Positions 32,965 to 45,006 of a stretch of 64,000 nucleotides of DNA are shown one piece after another. Below the pieces are notes generated by a model. The model was not told the DNA's origin, ran no database searches, and saw nothing but the letters and a program-made list of their open reading frames with translations. Position 1 is the stretch's first letter; each line of letters opens with the position of its first letter. Made by a program: the position numbers and the translations under genes. The DNA lies in the NCBI GenBank assembly GCA_037447655.1, contig JBBHKE010001768.1:168706-232705 (forward strand), given 5' to 3'. This DNA comes from Zygnema cylindricum (Eukaryota; Streptophyta; Zygnematophyceae; Zygnematales; Zygnemataceae).

Positions 32965-33180
32965 CACCGTGAATCGCTATTAGTGTTAATGTTTCTTTTG
33001 CAATTAAAACATAATTTCTCCGTACACAATTGTTCGATTTTAAATTAGAGACCGCCAATCGGATGCTGAGAACCTTACCTTTCAATCGCAACCGTCAGAT
33101 CAATAATCCGACAGGTGTGTACGGATAAAATATGTTTTAAGTGGCGAAAAAAATGTTAACACTAATAACGATACACGGTG
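32965..33180. mobile_element. TA-flanked MITE, copy 2
   Basis: 216 bases with ends CACCGTGAATCGCTATTAGT and ACTAATAACGATACACGGTG, flanked by TA. Internal GAGACCGCCAATCGGATGC recurs in inverse orientation in copy 3. Confidence 0.8.
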
Positions 33181-33192
33181 TAGTGTTACATG

Positions 33193-33315
33193 TGTGAATT
33201 AGCGTTAATGATTTTTTGGCGTTTGGTCCTTTGGACTCAAAATTGAGCTGATAAATTTCTTTGTTTCTTTATACTAATAATTCCGTTACACTAAATAGCG
33301 ATGCACGGTGTACTG
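33193..33315. mobile_element. Degenerate TA-flanked MITE
   Basis: Partly matching inverted ends (GTGAATTAGCGTTAATG and ACTAAATAGCGATGCACGGTG) with an unrelated centre. Weaker than its neighbours. Confidence 0.45.
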
Positions 33316-33600
33316 TCGCGCTGGCAATTACAGTAGCTGCATGGTGCCTGCCACTTGGCAGTCCATTCTTGAAGTACAGTTTTTGTACGAATCGCTTTAT
33401 CGTACCCCTTGCTGTCGTGGCAGCAGCAAATCGGCCTTCGAGATTTATGTTTTAAAAGAACGGTAGACACCGCACGATAAAGGGATGTCCTGTACGATTA
33501 TTGTACGGCTGTACTGTAGAGTCGTATTTTGCACTTCGCTGGTACGCATGGCAATCTGTACGAACAAATCAGAAGCGAGCTTCCCTCGCTGGTATTAATG

Positions 33601-33826
33601 CACCGTGTATCGCTATTAGTGTTTATGTTTTTTTCGCCACTCAAAACATATTTTTTCCGTACACACTTGCCCGATTGTAGATCTAACGGTTGCGATTGAA
33701 AGGTAATATTCTCAGCTTCCGATTGGCGGTCTCATATTAAGAATCGGACATTTGTGTACGGAGAAATGATATTTTTAGTGGCCGAAAAATTGTTAATTCC
33801 TAATAGCGATTCACGATTTCAAGGTG
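33601..33826. mobile_element. TA-flanked MITE, copy 3
   Basis: Ends CACCGTGTATCGCTATTAGT and CTAATAGCGATTCACG...AAGGTG; inner sequence is the inverse of copy 2 (CGATTGGCGGTCTC against GAGACCGCCAATCG). The left flank TG instead of TA indicates decay. Confidence 0.7.
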
Positions 33827-34282
33827 TAGCTGACGCTGATTTGCCCACAGAGATTTGTTTGTTTCGCGGTTTACAGTCTTTAAAAAAATGTGGATAGTAC
33901 GATTTCCTGAAAACCGCCGATATAATTAAATCGACGGCGTAACTTGAGAGTACGAATATTTGTCGTTTAGGTAGTCTACGTCATACGCATTGCGCCTTGT
34001 CAAGACGATTCGATTGATTCCACACCCGAGAAAACATTTTACGGTACGGTAGCCTATCTCGGAGAGAATACCGTACGTATTTATTTTGGTGCGAACGAAA
34101 CATCCGAAAAATTGTACTATTGTACTTACGATCGTGTCGAGATGCTGCTCGTCGCGCTTTAAGCATTCCGACACCAGTAAAGACCTTCACCGCTTGCGGA
34201 CAAATAAAACATTTTGGCAGTCTGCCACACGCTTGATGCAGTTAGAAAAAAAACAAAAAGGTTTAGTGCTGTTTTTTCTTCA
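33827..34282. other. Intergenic DNA, no gene supported
   Basis: AT-rich sequence with scattered GTACG words; short frames in both strands show no family resemblance. Confidence 0.4.
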
Positions 34283-34865
34283 GTTTCCACCATAGTTGTT
34301 CAAATCGCGCGATTTTTTCCTTTTTTCCGATTGAAACGTATAATTCGTGACTTTTGAAAAAATCCTTAAAAAACGTCTACTGTAAACTGAAACTGGAAAT
34401 TTACGGGAACATGTAAACAAATTACTGTAACTGCACATTTTTTTACGGATATGTACGGAATAAAACGGGAAATATGCGTCGTACTTATTGGTACTTTCTG
34501 TTCAGTGAATTGAACAGGAATACCACGGAAGTTGTACGTTATATAATTGAAAATGTACGGACATTTTCGAAAAGAGACGTTGTACGTCACAATAATTTCG
34601 CGCGTTCAGTTTGAAATTTGTACGGGCGTCTTCTTCATTTTTTTTTTAAAGAAGACGCCATGGAACATTGAAAACGAAACTGCGAGGAAGCCGCTTCCCC
34701 ATATCCTACCCTCCTCCCTCCCAAGCTTTTTACTATCCTTGCCTCCAGACTTCGACAAAAGCAATCATGCCCAGAAATCGTGCAAATTTCTATGTCGTGC
34801 AAATTGTTGAATGTGAAAAATGTCATTTGTTCTTGGTCTGTATTTTATTTTTTTGGAGTAATGCG

Positions 34866-34970
34866 CTGTCTGCAAGATAGAGAAAGAAGGCAGACAGAAG
34901 GCAGCCATGTCTGTGCGCTGTCTGCGAGATAGAGAAAGAAGGCAGAAAGAAGGCGGTCGTGTTTGTCTGT
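34866..34970. repeat. 53-bp tandem duplication inside hAT element A
   Basis: Two imperfect copies of GCTGTCTGCAAGATAGAGAA followed by AGAAGGC blocks, just upstream of a tRNA-like segment. GGCAGCCATG here echoes the GCCATGGCTGCC motif of the copia LTRs. Confidence 0.7.
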
Positions 34971-35009
34971 CAGATATGCTCGGAGAGACGAAATTTCATA
35001 AAATTTTAC

Positions 35010-35085
35010 CTTCGTGGCATTCGAACCCGGGTACGTCAAATGCGTAGCGTACTGTATGGTGATCGACTGGACCAGTTGGTGGAAA
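35010..35085 (-). other. tRNA-like segment inside hAT element A
   Basis: Minus strand: AACTGGTCCAGTCGATC (A-box-like) and GGGTTCGAATGCC (B-box), about 45 bases apart. Acceptor pairing not demonstrable. Could be a SINE or LTR remnant inserted in the element. Confidence 0.5.
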
Positions 35086-35335
35086 AATTCCGATGCAAGG
35101 CAAGAGTGTGATCAAAATATAAAGAGTTTATTGTTTTACCGCTCATTTACCAGGAAAAACTTGTAAACTGCGTTATATGTAATAGTTTTTTGTTTTTTTA
35201 TGTACGGAATAGTACGGAAGGAAATTCATTAACGATTTTTTGCGATTTGATCAAAAGGTTCGATGCGTTTGTTACGTATAATTCGTCACAAACGGTACGT
35301 TCGCACTAATCGACGTGAACAACTATGGTTTCCAC

Positions 35336-36380
35336 CATAGTTCAAAAGAAGGCGTTTTTATGGTAGGCATTTGGTAGGCGCACAAAACTTGGCACAAAAC
35401 TCGCGCAGAGTAGGCATACTGTATGTGTGTGCGTTGTGCACACTTTTGTACGATCGTACGAATCTAACGTATCATCATAGTACAGCGCACGCCGCCTGAC
35501 GATTTTTTTTAGCGAACTGACACGACATAGGATGGCATTCCGCAGGATAAAAAACCCGGAAAAACAAAAAAATCGCGGACGTAAGTCCTAGGTAAGTTGT
35601 GTTATGGGCTTTTCATGTGATCTTCTTAGATCACTACTTTGATCAGCGACCGTCCGATCGTCCAAATCTGACGGTTTAAATATAAAATACCTTAAAACTC
35701 ACGGAAAAATAAAAATTTGTCCGAATGTTTTTCAAAATTTAGACATGACGTTTAATTCTCTATCGATCGATGTGCAACTCAACCCTGTTACTATTATTTT
35801 TCATTTTGCGACCAATACAATATGGGCATAGTTGTTCACGGCGTTAAGTGCGAACGATTTTATCGCGACGAATTATACGTAACAAACGTATTGAACCTTT
35901 TGAAAAAATCGTAAAAATCGTTGATGAATTTTCGCCCGTACTATTCCGTACATGTAGACAATAATAAATTTCACATATACCGCAGTTTGTACATTTTTCG
36001 TATCTTTTAGATTTAGTCTGTACATTTTTGGAAAAAATCCGTTCATTTCCGTAAAATTTATGTTCAGCTTACCGGACAGAAAGTACGACGAAGTGCAACG
36101 TATCTTTTCACCAAATTCCGTACATTTACCGTATAAAATCGTACAGAAATCGTAAAATACCGTACAGTTTCCGTAAATTAGCCGTTCAGTTTTCCGGACA
36201 GAAAGTACATTGCGTTTTTTTCCGATTTATTCAAAAGTCACGAATTATACGTTTAATCTGAAAAAAGGAAAAAATAGCGCGATTTGAACAACTATGAATA
36301 TGGGTCTTAAGGCCATATTGTATGTTTTGCGTACAATAGGCATATTGTATGGGCCTACTTTCACCTACTTTTGAACTATG
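35336..36380. mobile_element. hAT-like non-autonomous element B, copy 1
   Basis: Ends CATAGTTCAAAAGAAGG and CCTACTTTTGAACTATG; flanked by GTTTCCAC at 35328-35335 and 36381-36388. The left duplication is shared with element A, giving three copies of the same 8-mer around two adjacent elements. Carries nested element C. Homologous to 29902-31289. Confidence 0.92.
35827..36296. mobile_element. hAT-like element C, nested in element B
   Basis: 470 bases, ends CATAGTTGTTCACG and GATTTGAACAACTATG, same TIR family as element A. Perfect 8-bp duplication AATATGGG (35819-35826, 36297-36304). The interrupted host sequence is continuous in the uninterrupted copy near 31200. Confidence 0.93.
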
Positions 36381-36475
36381 GTTTCCACGGAAACTAATCC
36401 ACACTAGTTTTAGCAGAAGATATTTATGAATACGACAAGTGAGTTTTGACCGATGGTTCCCATTGTCGTTTTCCA

Positions 36476-36592
36476 CGCTATTTACAGCGTAGGATATTTT
36501 GCACACTATTTACAGATTAAGATATTTTCACACTATTTAGAGCGTAGGATATTTTACACACTATTTACAGCTTAAGATATCTTCTCAAAATT
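36476..36592. repeat. 28-bp minisatellite CTATTTACAGNNTAGGATATTT
   Basis: Four imperfect units alternating CGTAGGATATTTT and TTAAGATATTTT endings. Non-coding. Confidence 0.7.
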
Positions 36593-39544
36593 TGGAAACG
36601 TAGGATATTTGCGAATACGACAAAGTGACCGGCACCAACTGACAGTATTTATGTCATTGGAAGCCAGGAAAGATATTTTTGAAAGACCCGATGGTACATG
36701 TTTTGTCGTTTTGGGGCCGGTATATATTGTTTCTCGCAATATCTGACGCCGAAATTGTCGGCACGTGAAAAATATCTTCTGAATATCTAAGTGTTTGTGT
36801 CCGTACAGTCAGATATGGCCGATGTGAGCAATATCCGTATCGTGCTGGCACTAGCATTCTCGAAAAAAAAGAACGTTGTGGCGAGGGATTGGTCAAAAAC
36901 GTGTCGTGTTGCCACCTGTCAAATGACTTCTGGTGCTTTTTCTGCCATGCTGGCAAATGTTTCATCGAGAAAGTACATAAAAAAAATATCTTGGTTGTCC
37001 GTACATCCGATGATGCGGAATTTGGGCAGTGGAAGTTTTTTTATTGACACCTACCGGTTATCCGTACATATAATGGTTACAAAATCTTGACTCTGGATTC
37101 TAGTTTCAGAGTCAACGCCACCTTGGAAAATCCGCCGGGGCAATAGTAAAAAAAAGGTTTTAGGGTTCCAACGCAACCTGGAATCCCTGTCTCACTTGAA
37201 AAAAAAGTAGATTCTTTCTAGCATGGATATTTTTTGTATTCTCCTTTGTCAAATTAGTAAATTTGTCGAATCAATAAAAGAATAATTTTCGTGACAGACC
37301 GTGACCTTGATAATGACGTCACCTGACAATTTCCGGCGTCGATGAAGATGAATCATGACGTATTCGGCCAAAATTTGTTTTCAAATCAAATTTTCTATCA
37401 AATCAAACGTTTTTTTTTGCCCGACCCAAGAATATCGCATGTCCCCGCCCCTTTGTCTTTTCACAATACGACAAAATAAGGCAACCGAGCGAAGGGGATG
37501 CGTTTATACGAAAAAAAGCAACTCCGACGCACCAAAAATATCTGGTGCCAGATCAAATCCTCGACAATGTGAGAGACTCACCGTCCGATCAAATAAATTA
37601 ACGGTCGAGATGCGTCCACGATTTTCCGCTTTAGCAACTGTCCACCGCCGTCCATAAAATGTCTCCCAAACATTATCCAGTTTCGCAACTTCCCAGAAGT
37701 TTCGGTGGAGCCAAAAAATATCCTGCTTTCTTGGGAAAAGCGCTTCTCAAAAAGGTAAGGGATACTTGTGTGATGGGACCACACTGCCAGAGAAACAATG
37801 TCCACGTGGTGGCGTATCACTATAAAGTTCAAAAACCAAAAGTCCAAAATTACATCACAATGTACGGCAATGCATGACACGTGTGAATGACCATGATGAA
37901 CCCCTGCGCGGACCATGCAAAAAATGATGCGAATCCGTCAAAAAGCGAATTTATGATGTAGGGCTATCTATGCGCATTCCCGCGCAGCATTTTTTAACAT
38001 ACATGTCATAGCTGTAATGTCCGTACAATTTTGTCGTTTCGATTATTGCTGCCGGTTCCCAATGCTGCAAGACCACACATTCCGTATGGATAGAAAACCT
38101 AATTTTCAAAAGTACACGGTTATCTCGTACTAGGGTTTCAAAGGCTGGCAGAAAGTACTGTACTGTAGCATTTCATATAGAATACGGTATGGTATTTAGT
38201 GCGTTACTTAGTGCGTTTAATTTGTTACGTACGACAGGGAAAATCCGTAAAGCCACCGACATGACTAAACGTAACCCCAAAAGAAAAAGAAAAAACGAAA
38301 AAAAGAATCTGCTAAAAAAAATCGCGCTATTTTAGTGTGGAAAAAAAACCGCCGTGGACTTGTAATATCCATTCGTATACATATTTAATTATTTATAATC
38401 ATAAAAATAAGCAATATGTTGTAAAATTAAATTGTTTGCTACATCAAATAATAATGTACGTACAAATAGTACAAAAAATGAAAAAACAAAGGAAAATTAG
38501 TAAATAACAAGTAAAAAATATCAAATTCGAGGCCGTGAAATAATTGAAGAAATATATACCCCTTATAACAGCATATGGAACGATTTTTAAAAAGCAAACA
38601 AATATAACTATACCAGCTCATCACCGCAATATAAAACAAATTACAATACACTAAATACAGTTTAATCTCCTTTTTCAGTTTGACCTGTATCATCATATTT
38701 AATTATCTATACATTTCAAATCGCGTAAAAACCGCTACAAAAAAGTTAGAAGCTGAAAAAGCTCAAAAAAGAAAAAAGGTCCTCCCATTACTCGAACTAA
38801 AATTACAGTGCGCACTATATTTAAAATACGCACTTTATTTCAATTTGATTTATTAAAACGTGTGTCCATTATATAATGTGAGCTCAAAACCATCCGCTAT
38901 CGTCATGAAACTTCGAGAACCAATAATATCGCACCAATTTCCGGAAATCACGGAAAGCCAAAAGTCCCACGTGACAAAAAAGCGGCAAACATGACGTGAT
39001 GTTCCGTGCACATTTTGCATCATTCTGCCGTCCGTACAGCTTAGCATCTCGTGTAAATCCGTACAATTCACTTTCCGTACAGTACTTTTTCTGTAGGCGG
39101 CGTATAAGACCTCCGATTGAACCAAAAAATACATTCGGCAGCCTTTTTCGTTTTTTTTTTAGGTCTTTTTTTTTGAACTACTTTTTTGAAACATTCTCTT
39201 TTCTGGACCATTTTACACCGTTTTTTTTGCGTTTTTTCGGAAATTTTTTCAGGATTCGTGAGTAGGAGGTGTGGATTTTTTATCTCAAGCGTTGTAAATT
39301 TTTTGGGTATTTGTATATTTTTGGAAAATTTTGAGCCTTTTTTTGTACAAAATAAGCTAGAAATTACCGCTATTTCTTGTTTTTTTTACACTTTTTTTTT
39401 TTTTTAAGGAGCCACATTTTGGGTCGAGTTAGTATTAATAGGGAATCATTATTTCTCAAGGAAAGAGAGAGAGAGAGAGAGAGGGATAGAGGGAGAGGGA
39501 TAAAGAGAAGAGAAGGGGGGAGAAGGAGAGAGAGAGAGATAGAG
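36593..39544. other. Intergenic DNA and presumed 5' region of the COR27-like gene
   Basis: AT-rich with T-runs. Short open frames (for example 36791-37090, 37355-37657, 37578-37916 on the minus strand) have no visible domain, codon pattern or splice context. The last 90 bases (39455-39544) are a GA-rich leader directly before the ATG at 39545. Confidence 0.45.
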
Positions 39545-40945
39545 ATGGATATCAAGTCTTTGGACGATGACACCCAAAGAGACCAGGTAACGAGTTAGCT
39601 CTCTCCCCCCTCTCTCTTCTCTTCCCTCTCTCTTCTCTCCTCTTCCATCTCTCCATTCTCTCCTCTCTCCTCTCTCTTCTCTTCCCTCCCTCCATTCTCT
39701 CTTCTCTTCTCTCTTCTCTTCCCTCTCTCCATTCTCTCCTCACTCCTCTCTTCTCTTCCCTCTCTCCATTCTCTCTTCTCTTCTCTCTTCTCTTCCCTCT
39801 CTCCATTCTCTCCTCTCTCCTCTCTCTTCTCTTCCCTCTCTCCTTTCTCTCCTCACTCCTCTCTCCTCTTCCCTCTCTCCATTCTCTCCTCACTCCTCCC
39901 TTCTCTCCCCTCTCTCCATCCTCTCCTCTCTCCTCTCTTCCCTCTATAGCTCCATTCAAGCCCTTTCATCTCCTTCAAAGCCTTCTTCGCTCTTTCTATC
40001 CCCCACCCACTCTCCTCCCTCCCACTCTCCGCCTCCTTCCCCTCTCTACGCCCCTTCCCCTCTCGCCTCCCCATTTTCCCCTGTCCCCCCATCTCCCTCT
40101 CCTCCTCCCTCTCCCTCTCCCACTCCCCCTTCCTCCCCTTTTCCTCTCGCTGCCCCCTCCGCTTTGAGTCCTTCCCTCTCCTCTAGTCTCCCTCATATCC
40201 CAAGAATTCCTCCGATCTCTCCCTCTCTCTCTCCACAGCTCAAGCCCTCTCCCTCCCATCTCCCTCCCCTCCCTCCCCTCTCCCCCTTCCTTCTCGTCCC
40301 CTCTTCCTCCTATCCCAATAATCTCTCCAATATTCTCCTGCTCTTTCTCCACCTCTCAAGCCCTCCCCCTCCCCTCTCTCTCCCCCCTCCCTCTCCTCTC
40401 CCTCTCTCCCTCCCCCCTTCCTCCCCTTCCCTCCATCCTTATAACCCTTTCTCTCCCTGCCCCACCCGCCCCTTTCCTTCCCTCACTTCCATCCCTCCCA
40501 CTCCCACCCTCCCTCCAACCTTCCTCCAACCTTCTAACCCTCTCCCTCCCTCTCCCTTCCCCCCCTCCAGGAGTCCTTCTCCTCCTTCTGGACCGATGTC
40601 GACCACTCCTCCTACCTCGACGCCGTCGAGGCTCTCTTTACCGCCCGCCTGTACCAGCGCAGATACTGCCAAAATATGATGACGTCAGCATGTGCTACAG
40701 GACAAAACATGCTGACGTCAGCAGTTGACGCGGGGCGGAATGGCGCCGACGTGGAGCTGGAGGGTTCGCCGGGGGCTTTCGAGGGCGAGGGCCGGAGGCG
40801 GAGGAGGGCAGAGAGGGAAGAGGGGGAAGGGATGAGAGGGGCGGTGGGAAGAGGAGGAGGAGGAGGGGAAGGAGCGTCGTGTGTGACAGGGGAAGAGAGT
40901 GAGGTGAGGAGTTAAGCCTTTTGAGTTGGTGTGCTTTGTCTCTCT

Positions 40946-41026
<81 letters not shown>

Positions 41027-44000
41027 TCTCTCTTGCGCTTGATCTCTCTCAATCCATTCTGCTATACGTCCGTTCCTTTCCAACTTTTCTCTGTCTCTCT
41101 CTTATCTCTTTTTGTCTTTTGTCTCTCTCTCTCTCCCCCTCTCTCCCCCCCTCTCTCCCCCTCTCCCCCCCTCTCTCTCCCCCTCTCTCCCCCTCTCTCT
41201 CTCCCTTTTCCTCTGTTTGTGTTTCTCTGTGCCTATGTTTGTCCTTTCTCGTTCTCTGCCTGTCTTTCTCCCTTTGAGCCCCTCTTTCTATCCTCTCCAT
41301 CTGTTTGCCTGTCCCTGTTTCCCCATCTGTCTCTCTCTCTCCCTCTCTGTCCATCTAATCCTTTTTCCCTGTCTCATCATGTCTCTCCCTCTCCCTCTCT
41401 GTCCATCTAGTCTTATTTCCCTATCTCACCATCTGTCTCTCCCTCTCCCTCTCTGTCCATCTAACCATCTGTCTCTCCCTCTCCCTCTCTGTCCATCTAA
41501 TCTTCTTTCTTTGTCTCCCCATCTGTCTCTCCCTCTCTCTCTCTGCATCTTTAGATCTCCTGTCCTTTTTTTTCCCTCCCACTGTCTCCATCTTCAGATC
41601 TTTATGCTTCTTACTTTCTTTCTTTCTTATCTCTCTTTCTCTGCATTTCTCTTTCTCTTTTGTTTTCTTTTCTTTCCTTTCATCCTCGTATCTTTTCTTC
41701 TCGTCTCTTTCTTTTCCTTTCTTTTTCTTTTTCTTTTCTTTTCGTTTCTTTTGTTTTCTCTTCTTGCACCTCTGTTGTTCTTCTCTTTTACTTTTTTTTT
41801 CTTCTTTTTATTTTTTCTTCCCTGGATCTGCTGATCTTCTTTATCTGTTTCCCACCCATATCAAACTAATTCCCCCACCCCATTTCCTTTCTTCCTCTTT
41901 TTCTCTTATTCTCTCCCTCTTCTTCTCCTTTTCTCTCCCTCTTCCTCTCCCTCTTTTTCTTTTTTTCTCTCTCTCTTCTTCTCCTTTTCTCTCCCTCTTT
42001 TCTATATCTTCCAGGTTACAGAGTCGGAGAATCAGTTTTTAAACCAATTATCGGATGACTCTGACCGAGAAATTTCTTTTCAACTAATCAGAGAAGTTCC
42101 TTTTATGGCTCCCAAACCCGAAGGACTGACCCCTTTATCCACTATTCCTTATATTCGAACCCCAATTCTAAACTCGACAATTACGCAAGGTTCCCCTTTT
42201 TCCTCGTCCTATTCCCCTTTTCCCCCTCCCAAAAACGGAGCTCCGACTTCCGTTCGATCGGAAAATCAGGCGACATCTGTCACATTTGACTCTATTTTAA
42301 GCACGGAAATGGGGTATAATCGCTCTTATGAAAAAAGGGGAGGAGAAGGAGAGAGAGTGAAACTTACAGAAATTGCGATCGTGGTAAAGGGAGATCGAAA
42401 AGAGAAGAAAATTGGGGAAATGGCGAAAGTGGGAGAAGTTGGGAAAAATGGGGTATTGTCAAAGGGAGCGAAAGGAAACTTCTCGGAAGTTTTCAATAGT
42501 CCGTGGATTCGTCATTTTCATCGGAAAAGGACGGATTCAGATTCGGGGAGTGTGGGAGAAGTGGAGGAGAGGGAGGAGAGTGAGGAGAGGGGAGAGCGGG
42601 AGGAGGGAGAAGATAAGGAGGTCAAAGGAGACAGAGAGGAGGAAGTGAGAGATCAAAGGAAAGTGACTAGAACGGGTTTGGGAGAGGAGAGAGGAGAGGG
42701 GAGAGGAGTAACAGAAAAAAGGGCAGAGGGAGAGGAAACAGAGGGAGGAGAAGATGATCAGAGTGGGGTAGAGAGAGGGGAAGGAGGGACAGATGGCGCG
42801 GGTTCAGTGGATAATAATGAGGATGAGAGAGGGAGAATCAGGAGTGGGTCAGAGTCGGAAGTGGGAGAGAAGCAAGAGAGGACAGTGGAGGAGAGTGGGA
42901 GCGAAGGGAGGAGAGCGGCTCTTGTTTCGACTGTGATGGAGGGAGAGCAGTGGAGGAGGGCGGACAGAAATCACGGTAAGGATTGCTTTGTTTGTTGTAT
43001 GGCGAAAAAGAGAGAGGAGAGGGAGAGGAGAGTGAGAATAAAGTGTGTATTTGGGAAACAAAGGAGACAGAGAGGGAGAGGAGAATGAGACGTTTTTATT
43101 TCTTTTCTTTCTTTGACATTTCTTTGGTTTTTGGTAATTCAGGATGGTACGTCCACACAAGACAAAAAACTTTGAAACAAGAATTAATGGAGGTCGAGGA
43201 ACGACTAGAGAGAGAGTTTGAAGACGAGCAAGAAGACGAGAAAAGGGTGAAAGATTACGATGTTCCGAATTCAAAATCAAATCGTTTTTTGAACTCGAAT
43301 TCAAATTTTTGTAATGATATCTACAACGATAACAAAAGTAACAATAATAATAGTAACAATAACAATAGTAACAATAGCAATATTGACCATTGTCATAAAA
43401 ACAGTAATCGTTTTTCCGGAAGACATTCTTCTTCTTCGCGACAATTGTTACACCCACAATCGTCGCAACATCAAATGAAACGAAAAGCGACGACAGAAGA
43501 AGAGGAAAAAGAGCCGCAAAGTTTAAAACATAACCAACGTCATCATCATCATAATCAACATCAACATCAACATCAACATCACTTTTTTCTGGAGACATCA
43601 CATAATGACAAAAGAGGAGGAGATGTTTCGGATATTCGACATATCGAGGCGGAACCTCCTCCTCCATCATCGGGTAGAGTCGAGGAAAATGACAAATTTC
43701 AAAGGAGGAAAAGGACGACGGAGTATGCTGATGATCAGGTATTTTTTTTATTTTTTTTTGAAGTAGAAATTGAACATTGTAGTATATAAGGGAGAACATA
43801 CTTTTTGATTTGAATGTAAGACAAAAATATATCTGGGCATTTTCTTATTTTTAAAAGACAAAAACTTGGTTTGGATTGATTCTTTAACTCTTGTTTCCCT
43901 AAAAACACAATTTGTATGTTTTTGTTTTTTGCTTTATTTTTTTAAATAAGTGAAAACGCAGGTTTTTGCTCAGTTTTTTTTTTCTATTATTTTTTCTTGC

Positions 44001-44560
44001 TGCAGATTGTCCCTCTCTTTCCTGAACCTTCTTCCACTCCCTCTCCCTCTCCCTCTCTCTCTCTCTCTCCCTTTCCTTCCCTACCTTTCAACAGGAGACA
44101 TCCGGATATAATCTTAAGGAAAGGAGATAATACCCCATTTATACCCCATTTTGATCCTCCTCCAAATTATTATTTCCCTAATTCGGAAAATGTTGGGGCC
44201 CAAAAAAAAATAGACAAATCAAAATCGACCGTCAATGATGAGTTTCGTTTTTTGGCCAATGGACAAAATACATATTTGCGTGACAAATGTCACAAATCCT
44301 CAAATCCCCCGAAATTGAGTCCAGTGGAGCAATATATCAAAGAGTTGGAGGAGAAGAGTAGGGAGGAGGAAAGGGAGAAGAGAGAGGAAGAGAATGTGGG
44401 AAGGAGTGAAAATGATGCGTTTATTGGAAGAGGAGAGGACGAGGAAAAGGAGAGGGAGAGAAAGAGGGAGACAGGGAAGGAGAGGGAGAGGAAGAGGAGA
44501 GGATGGGAATGGGGCTTAATGGGTGTTAGAAGATCTCCGAGATTTATGGACATCGATTAG
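39545..44560 (+). CDS. COR27/COR28-like protein, greatly expanded
   Basis: Five exons with GT-AG introns and compatible phases: 39545-39586, 40571-40903, 42015-42975, 43143-43738, 44006-44560; 828 residues. Three motifs match, in order, what I recall of land-plant COR27/COR28: FWTDVDHSSYLDAVEALF then LYQRRY in exon 2 (plants: WTNEKHSLYL..EASF..QLY), SPWIRHF in exon 3, and YADDQIVPLF across the exon 4-5 junction (plants: TDQVVPL). In Arabidopsis these are small evening-phased, cold-induced regulators of clock and photomorphogenesis that bind COP1. This protein is over three times longer because of Glu/Arg/Gly-rich exon 3 stretches, Asn, His and Gln runs in exon 4, and an E/R/K-rich C-terminal helix-like region. 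The start is the first Met before the conserved exon 2. The gene model is firm at splice sites; the family call is from memory of motifs only. Confidence 0.68.
39587..40570 (+). repeat. Pyrimidine-pure intron 1 of the COR27-like gene
   Basis: 984 bases of almost only C and T (CTCTCC, CTTCCCT, CCCTCTC) on the sense strand from donor GTAACG to acceptor CCAG, with few purines. Long mirrored frames rich in E/R/G (minus) or S/P/L (plus) are artefacts. Confidence 0.9.
40904..42014 (+). repeat. Pyrimidine-rich intron 2 of the COR27-like gene
   Basis: 1111 bases, beginning GTGAGG and ending TTCCAG, with a (CT)n run of about 90 bases near 40940-41022 followed by CCCTCTCTGTCCATCTAAT-type minisatellite units around 41300-41500. 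The sense strand is again nearly purine-free. Confidence 0.9.
43325..43380 (+). repeat. AAC/AAT trinucleotide run coding for Asn
   Basis: In exon 4 of the COR27-like gene; encodes an Asn/Ser-rich run. A second trinucleotide tract near 43540-43585 encodes His/Gln. Both look like slippage expansions inside a tolerated linker. Confidence 0.8.
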
Positions 44561-44910
44561 AAACAAAATGAGATGAAGTTTTCTTTTTCTTCCGTAAAAC
44601 ATTCATTTTTTTTTAGGGTTTTTAGAGAAAATAAAAAATTTGGATGTTTTCTATGTTTTTATTTCGAAAAAATAAAAACATTTATTTTATTTTTTTTCGC
44701 CAAATAGTTTATATGGTATATGGAGTAGAGAAAAGTTTTGTCGGGGTTATGTGTCCTCTTTTTTTTTTTTTTTAGGATCGAGGGAAAAGTTTCAATGTTC
44801 ATTATTTGAGTAAATGAAAGTTTGTGTTTATGTTTCATCAATTTTATTTTCTGTTATTTCTTATTTTGGGTTTGATAAATAAATTTGAAATGTTTTTAAC
44901 TCTGAATTGA

Positions 44911-44956
<46 letters not shown>

Positions 44957-44968
44957 TATATTTATATA

Positions 44969-45006
<38 letters not shown>

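Larger units (their letters stand above)
34291..35327. mobile_element. hAT-like non-autonomous element A
   Basis: 1037 bases, ends CATAGTTGTTCAAATC and CGTGAACAACTATG, perfect 8-bp target duplication GTTTCCAC (34283-34290, 35328-35335). Interior holds GTAC-rich sequence, a doubled 53-bp GATAGAGAAAGAAGGCAG block (34866-34970) and a tRNA-like module. No transposase. Confidence 0.92.

Noticed and set aside
39377-39544. Upstream in-frame extension of COR27-like exon 1
   Set aside because: Reads through T-rich and GA-rich leader sequence with no conserved residues; the ATG at 39545 is the better start.
39552-40352. Minus-strand Glu/Arg/Gly-rich frames
   Set aside because: Reverse strand of the CT-rich intron 1; no start context, domain or splice pattern.
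41112-41834. 240-codon Leu/Ser/Pro/Phe-rich frame resembling a membrane protein
   Set aside because: Lies inside the pyrimidine-rich intron 2 of the COR27-like gene; composition follows directly from CT repeats.
42983-43088. Read-through past exon 3 of the COR27-like gene
   Set aside because: A GTAAGG donor at 42976 and a matching phase-1 acceptor at 43142 explain the frame better; the read-through stops soon after.
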